Positions 34,102 through 43,302 of a stretch of DNA of 64,000 nucleotides are shown here, piece after piece. Made by a program: the position numbers and the translations under genes. How positions within the stretch are numbered: position 1 is the first letter of the stretch; the number at the start of each line of letters is the position of its first letter. Source of the DNA: Chlorobiaceae bacterium (lineage in GTDB: Bacteria; Bacteroidota; Chlorobiia; Chlorobiales; Chlorobiaceae). The stretch covers positions 1-64,000 of the forward strand of contig JAAXWO010000009.1 of the NCBI GenBank assembly GCA_013334965.1. Direction: 5' to 3'. Under the pieces are notes generated by a model. It made no database searches. It worked only from the letters and a program-made list of their open reading frames with translations, and had not been told where the DNA came from.

Positions 34102-35676
34102 ATGGGGATTGTAATAAATCTGTTTCTCATTATTGCGGCGTCCGTGATCTGTTTTGTGGTAGGGTTCTTCATCGGTCGCTTTTTTCTTGAAAATATCGGC
34201 ACTACCAAAGTCCTTGAAGCCGAAGAGCGTGCAGTTCAGGTAGTTCAGGAGGCCCAGAAAGAGGCCAACGATTACAAGGAACTCAAGGTCAATGAGGTAA
34301 ACCAGGAGTGGAAGAAGCGGAAACGCGAGTTCGACGCCGAGGTGACCATCAAGAACAACAAGTTCGTCCAGCTACAGAAACAGATACGCCAGAAAGAGGT
34401 TACCCTTAACAACCAGACACGTGACGTAAGGGACGCAGAGAAAAAAGTGCAGGAGCAGAAAGATGAGCTCAGGCATCAGCTTTCAAATGTCCAGAACCGC
34501 TCGGCAGAGCTCGAAAGGGTCATCCTCGAACAGAACGCACGCCTCGAGAGCATATCCAACCTGACCGCAGAAGATGCTCGTCAGATGCTCATCGACAACA
34601 TGGTATCCAAAGCCAGGGAAGAGGCGACCGAGACCATCCACCGCATTCATGAAGACGCCGCACAGAAGGCTGACAAGGTCTCTGAAAAGATCATGCTCAC
34701 CGCTATCCAGCGCATCTCGTTCGAGCAGGCTACCGAGAGTGCACTGTCGGTCGTCCACATCCAGAGCGACGAACTCAAGGGACGCATCATCGGTCGTGAA
34801 GGACGCAACATCAAGGCTTTCGAGAACGCCACTGGCGTCGACATCATCGTCGACGACACTCCAGAGGTGGTTATTCTCTCCTGCTTCGATCCGCTTCGCA
34901 GGGAGATGGCCAAGCTGACGCTGCAGAAACTGCTTGTCGACGGAGTAATCCATCCGGTAGCCATCGAAAAAGCCTATCAGGACGCAAAGAAAGAGATCGA
35001 CGACGTCATCATGACATCCGGTGAGGAGGCGCTCTCGTCGCTTCAGATCCCCGACATGCCGGCAGAAATCGTCGCATTGATCGGCAAGATGAGATTCCAT
35101 ACCGTTTATGGCCAGAACCTTCTCCAGCACAGCCGCGAGGTTGCCATGCTCGCCGGACTGATGGCTGCCGAGCTCAAGCTCGACGCCAGGCAAGCCAAGC
35201 GCGCAGGCCTTCTGCACGACATCGGCCTGGTGCTGCCTGAGACGGAAGGGCCCCATGCGCTTGCAGGAGTCAAGTTCCTGTCGAACTTCAAGGAGACATC
35301 GGTCGTGCTTAACGCCATTGCCGCCCATCATGGCGATGTCGATAAAGAGTCAGCCATTGCCGACCTGGTCGATGCGGCCAACGTCATTTCGCTCTCAAGG
35401 CCCGGCGCCCGTGGCGCCGTGACTGCCGAAGGCAACGTCAAAAGGCTCGAAAGCCTTGAAGAGATCGCCAAGGGTTTCCCCGGCGTGATCAAGACGTACG
35501 CTTTGCAGGCTGGCCGTGAGATCCGGGTGATAGTGGAAGGGGACAACGTGAGCGATTCCCAGGCCGACGTGCTTGCTCACGATATCGCGAGCAAAATCGA
35601 ATCGGAGGCTCAGTATCCAGGCCAGATCAAAGTCACCATCGTCCGCGAGAAACGCTCAGTCGCCTTCGCGAAATAA
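34102..35676 (+). CDS. rny: Ribonuclease Y
   Basis: A 524-aa membrane-anchored endoribonuclease that starts bulk mRNA decay. Order: an N-terminal transmembrane helix (IVINLFLIIAASVICFVVGF), a long coiled coil (about 40-190, KKRKREFDAEVTIKNNKFVQ...), KH domain (about 215-275, LKGRIIGREGRNIKAFENAT), HD domain (about 335-430) with HSREVAMLAGL and LLHDIG, and the usual C-terminal VTIVREKRSVAFAK. A perfect AAGGAGG precedes the ATG. It is followed by a strong terminator at 35720. Confidence 0.96.
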   Translation: MGIVINLFLIIAASVICFVVGFFIGRFFLENIGTTKVLEAEERAVQVVQEAQKEANDYKELKVNEVNQEWKKRKREFDAEVTIKNNKFVQLQKQIRQKEVTLNNQTRDVRDAEKKVQEQKDELRHQLSNVQNRSAELERVILEQNARLESISNLTAEDARQMLIDNMVSKAREEATETIHRIHEDAAQKADKVSEKIMLTAIQRISFEQATESALSVVHIQSDELKGRIIGREGRNIKAFENATGVDIIVDDTPEVVILSCFDPLRREMAKLTLQKLLVDGVIHPVAIEKAYQDAKKEIDDVIMTSGEEALSSLQIPDMPAEIVALIGKMRFHTVYGQNLLQHSREVAMLAGLMAAELKLDARQAKRAGLLHDIGLVLPETEGPHALAGVKFLSNFKETSVVLNAIAAHHGDVDKESAIADLVDAANVISLSRPGARGAVTAEGNVKRLESLEEIAKGFPGVIKTYALQAGREIRVIVEGDNVSDSQADVLAHDIASKIESEAQYPGQIKVTIVREKRSVAFAK

Positions 35677-35719
35677 GAGAGATGTTCACCTGAAAAGGGG
35701 ACCAAGACAGACCCAACAC

Positions 35720-35752
35720 AAAGGGCGCCCGGAAACGGCGCCCTTTGTGTTT
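35720..35752 (+). terminator. Terminator after rny
   Basis: AAAGGGCGCC (35720-35729) and GGCGCCCTTT (35737-35746) form a perfect 10-bp stem with a 7-nt loop, followed by GTGTTT. Confidence 0.85.
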
Positions 35753-35808
35753 ATTGATTTTTTCCTCCTCGGTTCAGGATTTCATATCCGGAGTGTTTCA
35801 ACCCACCA

Positions 35809-36079
35809 GACATCCAGACATTTTACATTCCCGTTGCCCTGGGATTCAACCACCCAAATTCTGGAAGAGTTCAGTCTCCCGGACATTCAGCGCTCTTGCA
35901 TTCAGTAGCCCCGGGATTCAACCTCCCATAATCCGGAAGACTTCAGTCTTCCGGACATTCAGCGCTCTTGCATTCAGTAGCCCCGGGATTCAACCTCCCA
36001 TAATCAGGAAGACTTCAGTCTTCCGGACATTCAGCGCTCTTACATTCAGTTGCCCCGGGTTTCAACCCGGGGGGATACA
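35809..36079. repeat. 72-bp tandem repeats, cluster 1
   Basis: The phrase GGACATTCAGCGCTCTT recurs at 35881, 35953 and 36025, spaced exactly 72 bp, with a diverged unit before at about 35809. Each unit holds two dyads: GGAAGACTTCAGTCTTCC and a CCCCGGG-TTTCAA-type arm, which is complete (CCCCGGGTTTCAACCCGGGG) only at the cluster end. Because 72 is a multiple of 3, frames stay open across it, but they encode only the repeat. The structure resembles REP/BIME-type elements. Confidence 0.85.
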
Positions 36080-36204
36080 GAATCAATAAAAATCCGTACT
36101 TCAGTCCAGCATCCTTACATCTGGTTTGAATCAGGCTATGGACATCGATTGGAGGAGGAAAAGGTGAATATGGATATGTTCGAAAAAGCGTGGCAAGGAG
36201 ATAT

Positions 36205-36258
36205 TGGACTAAAGTCCATGATTATTTCGGAGATCTCACCCCGGACTAAAGTCCGGGG
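36205..36258. repeat. Two GACTAAAGTC inverted repeats between the clusters
   Basis: TGGACTAAAGTCCA (36205-36218) and CCCCGGACTAAAGTCCGGGG (36239-36258) share the core GGACTAAAGTCC. They sit between the two 72-bp clusters and look like a second member of the same palindromic repeat family. The stretch 36080-36395 contains nothing else recognisable. Confidence 0.7.
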
Positions 36259-36395
36259 CAACTGAAGAAATAGTATTGATTTCGCGTAGTGCATGCCGTG
36301 TTTTTCCAATAATGGATTCGCACTATTGAACTTGACCACGGTCCAAATATCAAGAGATCAAAAAAACCGTTGATCCGGACATCGGTTGTTCATTT

Positions 36396-36617
36396 TCAGA
36401 GCGTTTCAACCCCCCTGACATTCAGACCATTTACATTCCAGCAACCCCGGGTTTCAACCTCCCATAATCAGGAAAACTTCAGTCTTCCGGACATTCAGCG
36501 CTCTTGCATTCAGTAGCCCCGGGTTTCAACCTCCCATATTCAGGAAGACTTGAGTCTTCCGGACATTCAGCGCTCTTACATTCAGTAGCCCCGGGTTTCA
36601 ACCCGGGGGGATAGGGG
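36396..36617. repeat. 72-bp tandem repeats, cluster 2
   Basis: Units start at about 36416 (diverged, 73 bp), 36489 and 36561, with the same internal dyads as cluster 1. The cluster ends with the complete CCCCGGGTTTCAACCCGGGG at about 36591-36610. Sequence identity with cluster 1 units is high, with a few point changes. Confidence 0.85.
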
Positions 36618-36631
36618 GTCCCCACACAAAA

Positions 36632-36668
36632 AAAAGGATTGCGGGCTGACGCCCGCAATCCTTTTAAT
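36632..36668. terminator. Terminator after hisB
   Basis: AAAAGGATTGCGGGC (36632-36646) and GCCCGCAATCCTTTT (36651-36665) form a perfect 15-bp stem with a TGAC loop. T-runs flank it on both strands. It lies 30 bp beyond the hisB stop on the minus strand. Confidence 0.9.
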
Positions 36669-36697
36669 ACAAAAAACAAAACAGAGATTTCCTTCTC

Positions 36698-37303
36698 TTA
36701 CAGCGACCCCTTCGTCGACAGGATCTGTGTGCCGCTTATCCTTACTGCCTGCTTCATCGCATAGGCCAGCGACTTGAAGAGCGCCTCGATCATGTGGTGC
36801 GTGTTCTGTCCTTCGAGAATCGCGAGATGGATGTTCGCATTCATGGTCCTTGAGAGCGAGACGAAGAAATGTTCGACCATTTCTGTCGAAAGACCCTGGA
36901 TCACGGGTCGCTTGAATTCTGCCTTGAACACACTGTAGCTCCGTCCTCCAAGATCGATCGAACATTGCGCCAGAGCTTCATCCATGGGGATGATGGCCCA
37001 TCCATATCTTTCGATCCCTTTTTTGTCGCCAAGGGCGTCTACGATGGCTTTACCCAGCACGAGGGCGACATCTTCGACCGTGTGATGATCGTCTACGTCC
37101 AGGTCGCCCCGGCAGTCGAGCTGCACGTCGATGCCGGAGTGGCGGCTGAAGCTGGTCAGCATGTGATCCAGGAAGACAACGCCGGTCGAGATTGCCGATA
37201 CTCCGGAGCCATCGAGATTAACGGTTGCGGAAATATCGGTTTCGCTTGTTTTTCTCGTGTGTGATGCGACACGTCGCCCTAAAGCGGCTGATTGTTCTGT
37301 CAT
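36698..37303 (-). CDS. hisB: Imidazoleglycerol-phosphate dehydratase
   Basis: A 201-aa Mn-dependent enzyme of histidine synthesis. It has the two-repeat fold with metal-binding motifs [30 protein letters not shown] and, in the second half, [17 protein letters not shown] and [17 protein letters not shown]. The monofunctional length, with no N-terminal phosphatase, is the usual form outside enterics. The start [15 protein letters not shown] is 11 bp after the DUF2905 stop, so the two genes form an operon ended by the terminator at 36632. Other his genes are not nearby. Confidence 0.96.
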   Translation of the reverse strand: MTEQSAALGRRVASHTRKTSETDISATVNLDGSGVSAISTGVVFLDHMLTSFSRHSGIDVQLDCRGDLDVDDHHTVEDVALVLGKAIVDALGDKKGIERYGWAIIPMDEALAQCSIDLGGRSYSVFKAEFKRPVIQGLSTEMVEHFFVSLSRTMNANIHLAILEGQNTHHMIEALFKSLAYAMKQAVRISGTQILSTKGSL

Positions 37304-37314
37304 GGAGGATTGTG

Positions 37315-37566
37315 TTACCTGATGAATTTATTGATGATCCCTATAATGACGCTCAGGATGATTGAAAGTATTATGGAACTGCCTATCGGAAAATATAAAC
37401 GGAAATTTTCCCTGTTGATCCGGATGTCGAGTGGGAGGTTGCCGAACCAGCCGAACAGGCCGTTTCCTCCCGATTTCTGTGCAAACACGATAAGAAAACC
37501 GAGTATGGCGATTGACGCACCAATAAAAATCAGCATTTTTCCGATAGAAGAAAACTCGTCTTGCAT
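37315..37566 (-). CDS. DUF2905 family small membrane protein
   Basis: 83 aa with two hydrophobic helices ([20 protein letters not shown] and [17 protein letters not shown]). Between them lies the family motif [26 protein letters not shown], which identifies DUF2905. The function is unknown. It precedes hisB by 11 bp and is divergent from secG with an 80-bp gap that must hold both promoters. Confidence 0.88.
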   Translation of the reverse strand: MQDEFSSIGKMLIFIGASIAILGFLIVFAQKSGGNGLFGWFGNLPLDIRINRENFRLYFPIGSSIILSIILSVIIGIINKFIR

Positions 37567-37645
37567 ATTCTCAAAAAGTTGCTAAATTATGGCCACAACA
37601 TCGTAAAATACGATTGTATTCGGGAAATTCATCAGGTGTCAGGAC

Positions 37646-38023
37646 ATGCTTCACGGTTTCGTAGTCATACTTGCCTTGCTTGCCTCCATCCTGCTGGTCG
37701 CGTCGGTTTTGCTGCAGAGCCCAAAGGCCGGCAGCGGACTTACGGGCGGAATCTCCAGCCTCGGTACCGTGCAGACCCTTGGTGTCAGGCGGACCGGTGA
37801 CTTCCTGAGCAAGACCACGGCAATTCTTGCCGGTCTTGTCATGGCTCTTTGCTTTGCGGCCCAGTTCACGCTTCCGGCACGTCACAACCCTGACGCCGGC
37901 AAGAGCTTACTCCAGAAAGATGTTCCGGCTTCGCTTCCGGCAAACAGCTTTCCGAAGTCTCTGCCCCAGCCCGGAACCGTTCCCGCACCGGTCAACCCAG
38001 TGCCTGCGGCTCCTGTAAAATAG
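37646..38023 (+). CDS. secG: Preprotein translocase subunit SecG
   Basis: 125 aa. Two helices of SecG are seen: [20 protein letters not shown] and [20 protein letters not shown]. Between them is the conserved [20 protein letters not shown] loop. The C-terminal extension of about 40 residues is Pro/Ala-rich ([19 protein letters not shown]), longer than the E. coli protein, as in many Chlorobi and Bacteroidetes. It assists SecYE in protein export. tRNA-Lys begins 8 bp after its stop. Confidence 0.92.
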   Translation: MLHGFVVILALLASILLVASVLLQSPKAGSGLTGGISSLGTVQTLGVRRTGDFLSKTTAILAGLVMALCFAAQFTLPARHNPDAGKSLLQKDVPASLPANSFPKSLPQPGTVPAPVNPVPAAPVK

Positions 38024-38031
38024 AATATCAT

Positions 38032-38107
<76 letters not shown>

Positions 38108-38115
38108 AAACATAT

Positions 38116-38150
38116 AAAGACTTACAGGTTTCGGCTTGTAAGTCTTTTTT
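38116..38150 (+). terminator. Terminator after secG-tRNA-Lys
   Basis: AAGACTTACA (38117-38126) and TGTAAGTCTT (38137-38146) form a 10-bp stem followed by a T-run. Confidence 0.85.
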
Positions 38151-38305
38151 GTTTTATGCCTGTGCGGGGTGCTTTAGCGGAGGCTTCGAACAGGGGTCTT
38201 GTGTCAACCCGAGGCCGAAAATGTTCTGCTTCCGTGGGCATGTCATGGCAACTCGATAAGCAGGTGTCCGGAACTTGTCTGGATCACGACCTCAGAGAGG
38301 TAGGT

Positions 38306-38728
38306 TCAACTCTCTGAAAAAGAGTATGTGCCGGCGTCAAACGGTACGCTCACCATTCCGGAACTTATCTTCCAGCGATCATCCTCTTTGATGAGTGAGA
38401 ATGCAATTCGCATGAGGGTGTTGTTTTTCAATCCGTCTGCTTCATACGAAATTGGGATTTCCAGTACTGCGACAGCCAGCGTGGGAGAGGCGTCGACGTG
38501 CAAACTGCGAAAATCTCCGAAGTTAATATTGGCCATGCTCTCTTTGTCTCTCTGGAGGGTGGCCCGGACTTCATCGGCGCTTTTGAGGACTTCGTCGACA
38601 TTTGTCCCGAACAGCAGTATAGGCTTTGCCGTAGCTATTACCGACATGCACTCCTCTACATTTCCATTCGAATAGCCGCTCAGATACTGTTTGACCGTAT
38701 CAAGTGCTCCAAGTTCTTCTGTTGTCAT
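38306..38728 (-). CDS. SnoaL/NTF2-like domain protein
   Basis: 140 aa, cytoplasmic, fitting the cone-shaped SnoaL-like/DUF4440 fold: an N-terminal helix pair (LGALDTVKQYLSGYSNGNVE), a middle with PILLFGTNVDEV, then strands DASPTLAVAVLEIPISYE, NNTLMRIAFSLIKEDDRWKI and the SGMVSVPF end. The DRWKI block before the last strand is typical of the superfamily. Members range from steroid isomerases to ligand sensors, so no reaction can be named. It stands alone. Confidence 0.7.
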   Translation of the reverse strand: MTTEELGALDTVKQYLSGYSNGNVEECMSVIATAKPILLFGTNVDEVLKSADEVRATLQRDKESMANINFGDFRSLHVDASPTLAVAVLEIPISYEADGLKNNTLMRIAFSLIKEDDRWKISSGMVSVPFDAGTYSFSES

Positions 38729-39028
38729 GCTTATTATGTATTTAATGGTTTATTACTCCACCATCAAAAAAATGTAGTGATTGCAAAAACCATTAACAAC
38801 TTCCAAAATAATCACTTGTGATTGGACGTCAATAGCTGGAGTACAAAATAAGTGTTTTGTTGTTGGGAATAAAGTGTTAATATTGGCGTAGATTAGTCGC
38901 CAGTGTCATTTAGGGGCATATTCACCTATCTGCAATAAGATTGGATCTGTTTTGAAATACGTTCACAGCCTCTTGCCGGTCGGGATTATTTCTGATCCTT
39001 CAGGCTCAAGGCGCATATGGTGTACCCT
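38729..39028. other. AT-rich intergenic region upstream of the 38306 and OMP genes
   Basis: No supported gene. The sequence is AT-richer than its surroundings and should hold the divergent promoters. No convincing operator or RNA was recognised before the hairpin at 39029. Confidence 0.4.
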
Positions 39029-39076
39029 GAAAACAGCAAGAGGTGGTGTTTTGATGCACCGCCTCTTGCTGTTTTC
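39029..39076 (+). promoter_or_regulatory. Long hairpin in the leader of the outer-membrane protein gene
   Basis: Positions 39029-39048 and 39057-39076 are 20-bp complementary arms with one G-T pair and an 8-nt loop (left arm GAAAACAGCAAGAGG...). There is no T-run after it. It lies 94 bp before the start codon, so it is probably a transcript-stabilising hairpin, attenuator or small mobile-repeat remnant. Confidence 0.55.
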
Positions 39077-39169
39077 GGTTTTGCCCTGATTTATTCTGGC
39101 AGTTTTGACGATGCGTTTGTCCTGTTTTTCATGCGGGCATATTTTTTTGAACAACCAAATAGCGAAAAA

Positions 39170-39814
39170 ATGAAAAAGACACTTCTTCTGGTCATGCTTT
39201 TTGCAGGTCTTGGAGCAACTTCAGCTTTTGCAAAGCCTTATGTCAGCGGTTCCGCCGGGGTGGCAATGCTGGGCGATGCTGATGTTGATGGTGTCCAGAA
39301 TGCAGTTGCCTTCAAAACCGGCTATGCCGTGAACTGCGCGGTTGGTTATAATTTCGGCAAGGTCCGCCTTGAGGGTGCCGTCGGATATCAAAAAAATGGC
39401 GTCGACAGGTTCACCGGCATACCTGCCGAATTTGTACTGACTCCCGGGAGCGATGTGAATGTAAACTTCTCACTGCTTTCCTATATGGCCAACGCATATT
39501 ACGATTTTAACATAAAGTCGCCTCTCAAGCCGTATCTCATGGGTGGAATCGGCGCCGTGACCACCAAGTGGGAAGCGAACCTTAACAACCTCGAAGAGAG
39601 CATGGATATCAGCATTTCATCTGATACGACCTCCTTTGCCTGGCAGCTTGGTCTTGGCGTAGGCGCAAGGGTTACTGACAACCTGAGGTTTGATGTCGGC
39701 TATCGCTATTTCAAACCGTCAAATTCAGAGATACTGAGGCCTTTTGGCGGCCAGATCGGTGATATTACTCTTGGCAGCCATAACCTTATGGCCGGAGTCA
39801 GGTACGAGTTCTGA
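39170..39814 (+). CDS. Outer-membrane beta-barrel protein
   Basis: A 214-aa protein with a Sec signal (MKKTLLLVMLFAGLGATSAFA, cleavage near residue 21). It then has an 8-strand-type barrel: alternating strands such as YVSGSAGVAMLGD, VNCAVGYNFGKVRLEGAVGY, YLMGGIGAVTTKWE and NLRFDVGYRYFKPS, ending in the C-terminal Phe signature VRYEF needed for Bam insertion. It resembles OmpW/OmpA-like and opacity-type porin families; the exact one is not identified. The start is at 39170, since the longer frame from 39017 runs through the leader hairpin. A terminator follows. Confidence 0.85.
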   Translation: MKKTLLLVMLFAGLGATSAFAKPYVSGSAGVAMLGDADVDGVQNAVAFKTGYAVNCAVGYNFGKVRLEGAVGYQKNGVDRFTGIPAEFVLTPGSDVNVNFSLLSYMANAYYDFNIKSPLKPYLMGGIGAVTTKWEANLNNLEESMDISISSDTTSFAWQLGLGVGARVTDNLRFDVGYRYFKPSNSEILRPFGGQIGDITLGSHNLMAGVRYEF

Positions 39815-39835
39815 TCAGATGTACCATTGAATTAA

Positions 39836-39869
39836 AAAGGCCGGAAGTTATTTCTGTTCCGGCCTTTAT
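39836..39869 (+). terminator. Terminator after the outer-membrane protein gene
   Basis: AAAGGCCGGAA (39836-39846) and TTCCGGCCTTT (39857-39867) form an 11-bp stem. The 300 bases from here to 40170 hold no recognised gene. Confidence 0.85.
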
Positions 39870-40170
39870 TGTTCGGCAGGGATGTCATTGGTCAACGTCG
39901 CCGCTGACGACAACAGTACTGATTTCAGAAATCCGCATGGCGTGTCGACAGGGTCGCCTCCATCCATTCCTCTTTCTGTCATTACAAAGCCTTTTGTCCC
40001 GGTATATCCATGATTTGATTGATCACTTCCAGATTCGGGAGCACTACATTGGCATTTATTAACTAAAATACGGTTCGGTTTCCCAATGGTTGTGCAAACC
40101 GCTCGTCATGAATTCGACGAACGGCCAAATTATTGAATATTCATGCTTTCACCAGCAAGATGGAGCGTGT

Positions 40171-40809
40171 ATGAAGAAAATAGACCTTGATACCTACCCG
40201 AGACGGGCGTTGTTTGATGCATTTATTTCGCTCGATATTCCTACCTATTCCATTACCTGTCAGGTAGATATAACCTCATTCAGGACTATTCAGGCAACAC
40301 TGGATTGCGGTTTTTTCGTCCCGTTCAGCTATCTCCTGTCGAGAGCGATCAACGCTGTTCCGGAGTTTCGTCATCGGCTCATTGACGGCGACATCTATGA
40401 GTTTGAACGTATCGACCCGAGTTATACGGTACTTCAGGACGACAGAACCTTCTCGTTCTGCGATTCCAGGCATTTCGATGCATTCGTTGAGTATCGAGAC
40501 CATGCTCAACGCCAGATCCAGGCAGCACGTGAGCATCCGGTCTGTGATGACAAGGAGAAGCACAACTCGTTTTTCATTACGAACTTGCCGTGGCTGAATT
40601 TTACCTCGATCACCCATCCGTTCAACCGAAAATATGCTTCGATCCCGATTATTTCAGTGGGACGGTTTTGCCTGCACGGTGATCGGGTGTTGATCCCGAT
40701 CGGCCTTCAATGCCACCATGCTTTGGTTGACGGTATCCATATCGGTGATTTCTTCGGGAGACTCGGCGAACTTTGCAGCGACCCGGCTGATGTTTTGGGA
40801 TTGTGCTGA
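40171..40809 (+). CDS. Chloramphenicol acetyltransferase-like protein
   Basis: 212 aa of the CAT fold. The catalytic motif is CHHALVDGIHIGDFFGRLGE near residue 188, matching HHxxxDG of the family. Other blocks are KIDLDTYPRRALFDAFISLD (N-terminus), FSYLLSRAINAVPEFRHRL and LPWLNFTSITHPF. The start at 40171 (MKKIDLDTY) is preferred over a longer frame from 40090 that lacks family similarity. Chromosomal CAT-like proteins of environmental bacteria often do not give resistance and may acylate other small molecules. No resistance context is visible. Confidence 0.85.
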   Translation: MKKIDLDTYPRRALFDAFISLDIPTYSITCQVDITSFRTIQATLDCGFFVPFSYLLSRAINAVPEFRHRLIDGDIYEFERIDPSYTVLQDDRTFSFCDSRHFDAFVEYRDHAQRQIQAAREHPVCDDKEKHNSFFITNLPWLNFTSITHPFNRKYASIPIISVGRFCLHGDRVLIPIGLQCHHALVDGIHIGDFFGRLGELCSDPADVLGLC

Positions 40810-40950
40810 AGTCAATGGCGACCCGGGGACACTTTGCCACCGGGACAGCACGGTTTTTGTCCGATCGGATTGTACGTCGAAAATGGAAAAAGCCGGATGT
40901 TTATTCTTCGTGGCAGGGGGGGATTTCGCTGTTGCGAGAATTGTGTTTTG

Positions 40951-43302
40951 TTAAGGTGATGAAAGCACTTTGGACACGGTGCCGATAAGCCCTCTGATGG
41001 TGAATGGTTTCGATATGAAGGTGATATCGTCATCCGATGCTGCGTAATGATCGTGAGACTCGGCAGAGTAGCTTGACATCAGGATGCTTTTCAGGTCAGG
41101 ATTGCGTAACAGAAGTGTTTTGCTCAGGACGATGCCATTCATGTCGGGCAGAATGATGTCAGAGATCAGCAGTTTGATATTTTTCGCATGGTTACCGGCA
41201 ATTCGAATAGCCTCTTTTGCATCGGGAGCAGTCAGTATCGTGTAGTGTTGGGCTACCAGTACCTTTTTAATGATGTTGAGTATTTCCGGTTTGTCGTCAA
41301 CGAGCAGAATCAGCCCTTGTGCATCTTTTTCACCAGGATGCTGATTGCTCGAATGTTCATTCAGTATGGTGGCATCCTGACAAAGCGGCAGATAGATGTT
41401 GAATGTCGTTCCCTTGCCCTCTTCAGTCTGGCATTCGATGTAGCCGTCATTCTGCTTTATGATGCCGTAGACGGTCGCCAGCCCAAGTCCGGTTCCTTTG
41501 CCCACCTCTTTGGTCGTGAAAAACGGCTCGAAAATATGGGGAAGCGTCGTTCTGTCGATACCAGTTCCGGTATCGGATACGGAAAGCATGACGTAATCGC
41601 CCGGCAATGAACAGGCATGTCCCGCATCGCAGTCAGACTGGACGACATGGATGGTGCTTGTCGCCAGGCGGATCGTTCCCCGGTCGGCTATGGCGTCCTG
41701 TGCGTTGACGACAAGATTGGTAATGATCTGGACGAGCTGTGCCGGGTCGATGTAGATCTGCGAATGGAGATTTTCCGGTTTCCAGTCCAACTGTATGTTT
41801 TCCCTGATCAAACGACCGAGCATATTAAGCAGTGTGCCGATCTCTTCGTCGAGCAGCAGGTGCGTCGGTTGAACATGCTGTTTTCTGGCGAAGCCGAGAA
41901 GCTGTCGGACGATATCCGCAGAACGGTTCGCAGCTTGCTTGATGACATCAAGGCTGTCAAAGAATGGGTGGTTTCTGTCGATTTTGGCAAGGAGAAGTTC
42001 AGAATGACCGAGAATTGCGGCAAGGACGTTGTTGAAGTCGTGGGCGACCCCGCCAGCCAATTGCCCTACGAGCTCCATTTTCTGGGATTGCTGAAGCTGG
42101 TTCTGCAGGTTCTGTTGATTGATCTCTGCCTGCTTTCGATCGGTTATGTCCTGCACGATGCCGGTCATGCTTTCCGGTTTTCCATGGTCATCGAACCTGG
42201 TTGATCCGATTATGGAAAGCCAGCGTACTTCACCATCTACCTTGCGAATTCGAAATTCATCCATCCAATGGCTCTGGGGATTCGCAGTCCGCTCATGAAA
42301 ATTCTGAATGATCCCGGCACGGTCCTCTTCGTGTATGTGCTCCATAAACGTTTCGAATGTCCAGTCCGGAAGTTGAGAGTCATACCCGAACAGACGGTCA
42401 TGTTCATGAGTGCGCGAAACCGTGCCATCCAGAAGGTTCTGCTCCCATACCGCCACTTGAGCGCTTTGCAGGGCAAAATTCATTTTGGCCTGAAAATCCT
42501 CATTGGTTTTCTCCGTCAGTTTTTGAAACGTGATATCCCTTGATACGCCCAGGAGTCGAAGGGGCTCCCCGTTGTCGTTTCGCTCAACGCCTCCGATATC
42601 CAGAACCCATCGTAGTTCTCCATTTTTTTTACGAATACGGTACTCGACGCTCCAGTCATGGGGGTTTGTCGTTATTTCATGGAACAACCGGTCAATTCTT
42701 TCCCTGTCTTCAGGAATGACAGCTTCACGAAACAGTTCGTATTTCCATTCTGTCGGAGAACCTTCATAGTCGAAAAGGCGTGCATGTTCAGGCGTGAGAT
42801 AAGCCTTTCCGTCAAGCAGGTCGATTCCCCACCCGCCCAGTTGGCACTTTTCGAGAGTAAATTCCCACTGGTTACGGATATCCTTGTACGTCTGCAGATC
42901 GGTTTTTTGCTGAGTGACGTCCTGGGAAATGATGAAAAGCCGTGTGATCGTACCTTCGGGGGAATAGACCGGATAGATGTCGTATTTAAATGATCTGGCA
43001 TTCAGCTCCTCATCAAAGGAGATCGGTTTTCCTGTGCCAAGGACGGTCTGCACCTGGGCTTTACGCCGGTTACCGCTGCCTTCAGGATAGATGTCGCAGG
43101 AATCGATCAAGTCATAGATGTTGGAGCCGATACACATTGAGAGCTCCATGCCGAACCGTTCAGCAACCTTGATATTCGCATCAAGTACCGTGCCTTCCGG
43201 ATCGATGACATAGACGGGCTCCTGAAATGATCTGAACAGTGCTGAAACCGTATTCTCTATCAGATTTGCATCTGATGTGGTGTTTTTAGACAGATAAGGC
43301 AT
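40951..43302 (-). CDS. PAS-domain hybrid histidine kinase (cytoplasmic)
   Basis: 783 aa from MPYLSKNTTSDAN at 43302; the frame upstream is a non-family extension. Order: PAS (about 15-130), PAS/PAC (about 145-262), PAS/PAC (about 270-392), a linker helix, HisKA with phospho-His421 (GGVAHDFNN), HATPase (about 510-640; N box VVNAQDAI, G boxes DTGTGI and GKGTGLGLA) and a C-terminal receiver (about 660-780, phospho-Asp715 in ISDIILPD). No membrane helix is seen, so it senses an internal signal. It has no DNA-binding output, so phosphate must pass onward. It is divergent from the related kinase at 43918. Confidence 0.92.
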   Translation of the reverse strand: MPYLSKNTTSDANLIENTVSALFRSFQEPVYVIDPEGTVLDANIKVAERFGMELSMCIGSNIYDLIDSCDIYPEGSGNRRKAQVQTVLGTGKPISFDEELNARSFKYDIYPVYSPEGTITRLFIISQDVTQQKTDLQTYKDIRNQWEFTLEKCQLGGWGIDLLDGKAYLTPEHARLFDYEGSPTEWKYELFREAVIPEDRERIDRLFHEITTNPHDWSVEYRIRKKNGELRWVLDIGGVERNDNGEPLRLLGVSRDITFQKLTEKTNEDFQAKMNFALQSAQVAVWEQNLLDGTVSRTHEHDRLFGYDSQLPDWTFETFMEHIHEEDRAGIIQNFHERTANPQSHWMDEFRIRKVDGEVRWLSIIGSTRFDDHGKPESMTGIVQDITDRKQAEINQQNLQNQLQQSQKMELVGQLAGGVAHDFNNVLAAILGHSELLLAKIDRNHPFFDSLDVIKQAANRSADIVRQLLGFARKQHVQPTHLLLDEEIGTLLNMLGRLIRENIQLDWKPENLHSQIYIDPAQLVQIITNLVVNAQDAIADRGTIRLATSTIHVVQSDCDAGHACSLPGDYVMLSVSDTGTGIDRTTLPHIFEPFFTTKEVGKGTGLGLATVYGIIKQNDGYIECQTEEGKGTTFNIYLPLCQDATILNEHSSNQHPGEKDAQGLILLVDDKPEILNIIKKVLVAQHYTILTAPDAKEAIRIAGNHAKNIKLLISDIILPDMNGIVLSKTLLLRNPDLKSILMSSYSAESHDHYAASDDDITFISKPFTIRGLIGTVSKVLSSP

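Noticed and set aside
35745-36089. Repeat protein with 24-residue units
   Set aside because: The 72-bp DNA repeat is a multiple of three, so frames stay open. There is no start context, and the palindromic DNA explains the pattern.
35809-36617. CRISPR array
   Set aside because: The whole 72-bp unit is conserved with no unique spacers, and no cas gene is present.
40171-40809. Chloramphenicol resistance gene acquired by transfer
   Set aside because: The CAT-like fold is clear, but base composition matches the surroundings, no mobile element is near, and such chromosomal homologues often lack the resistance activity.
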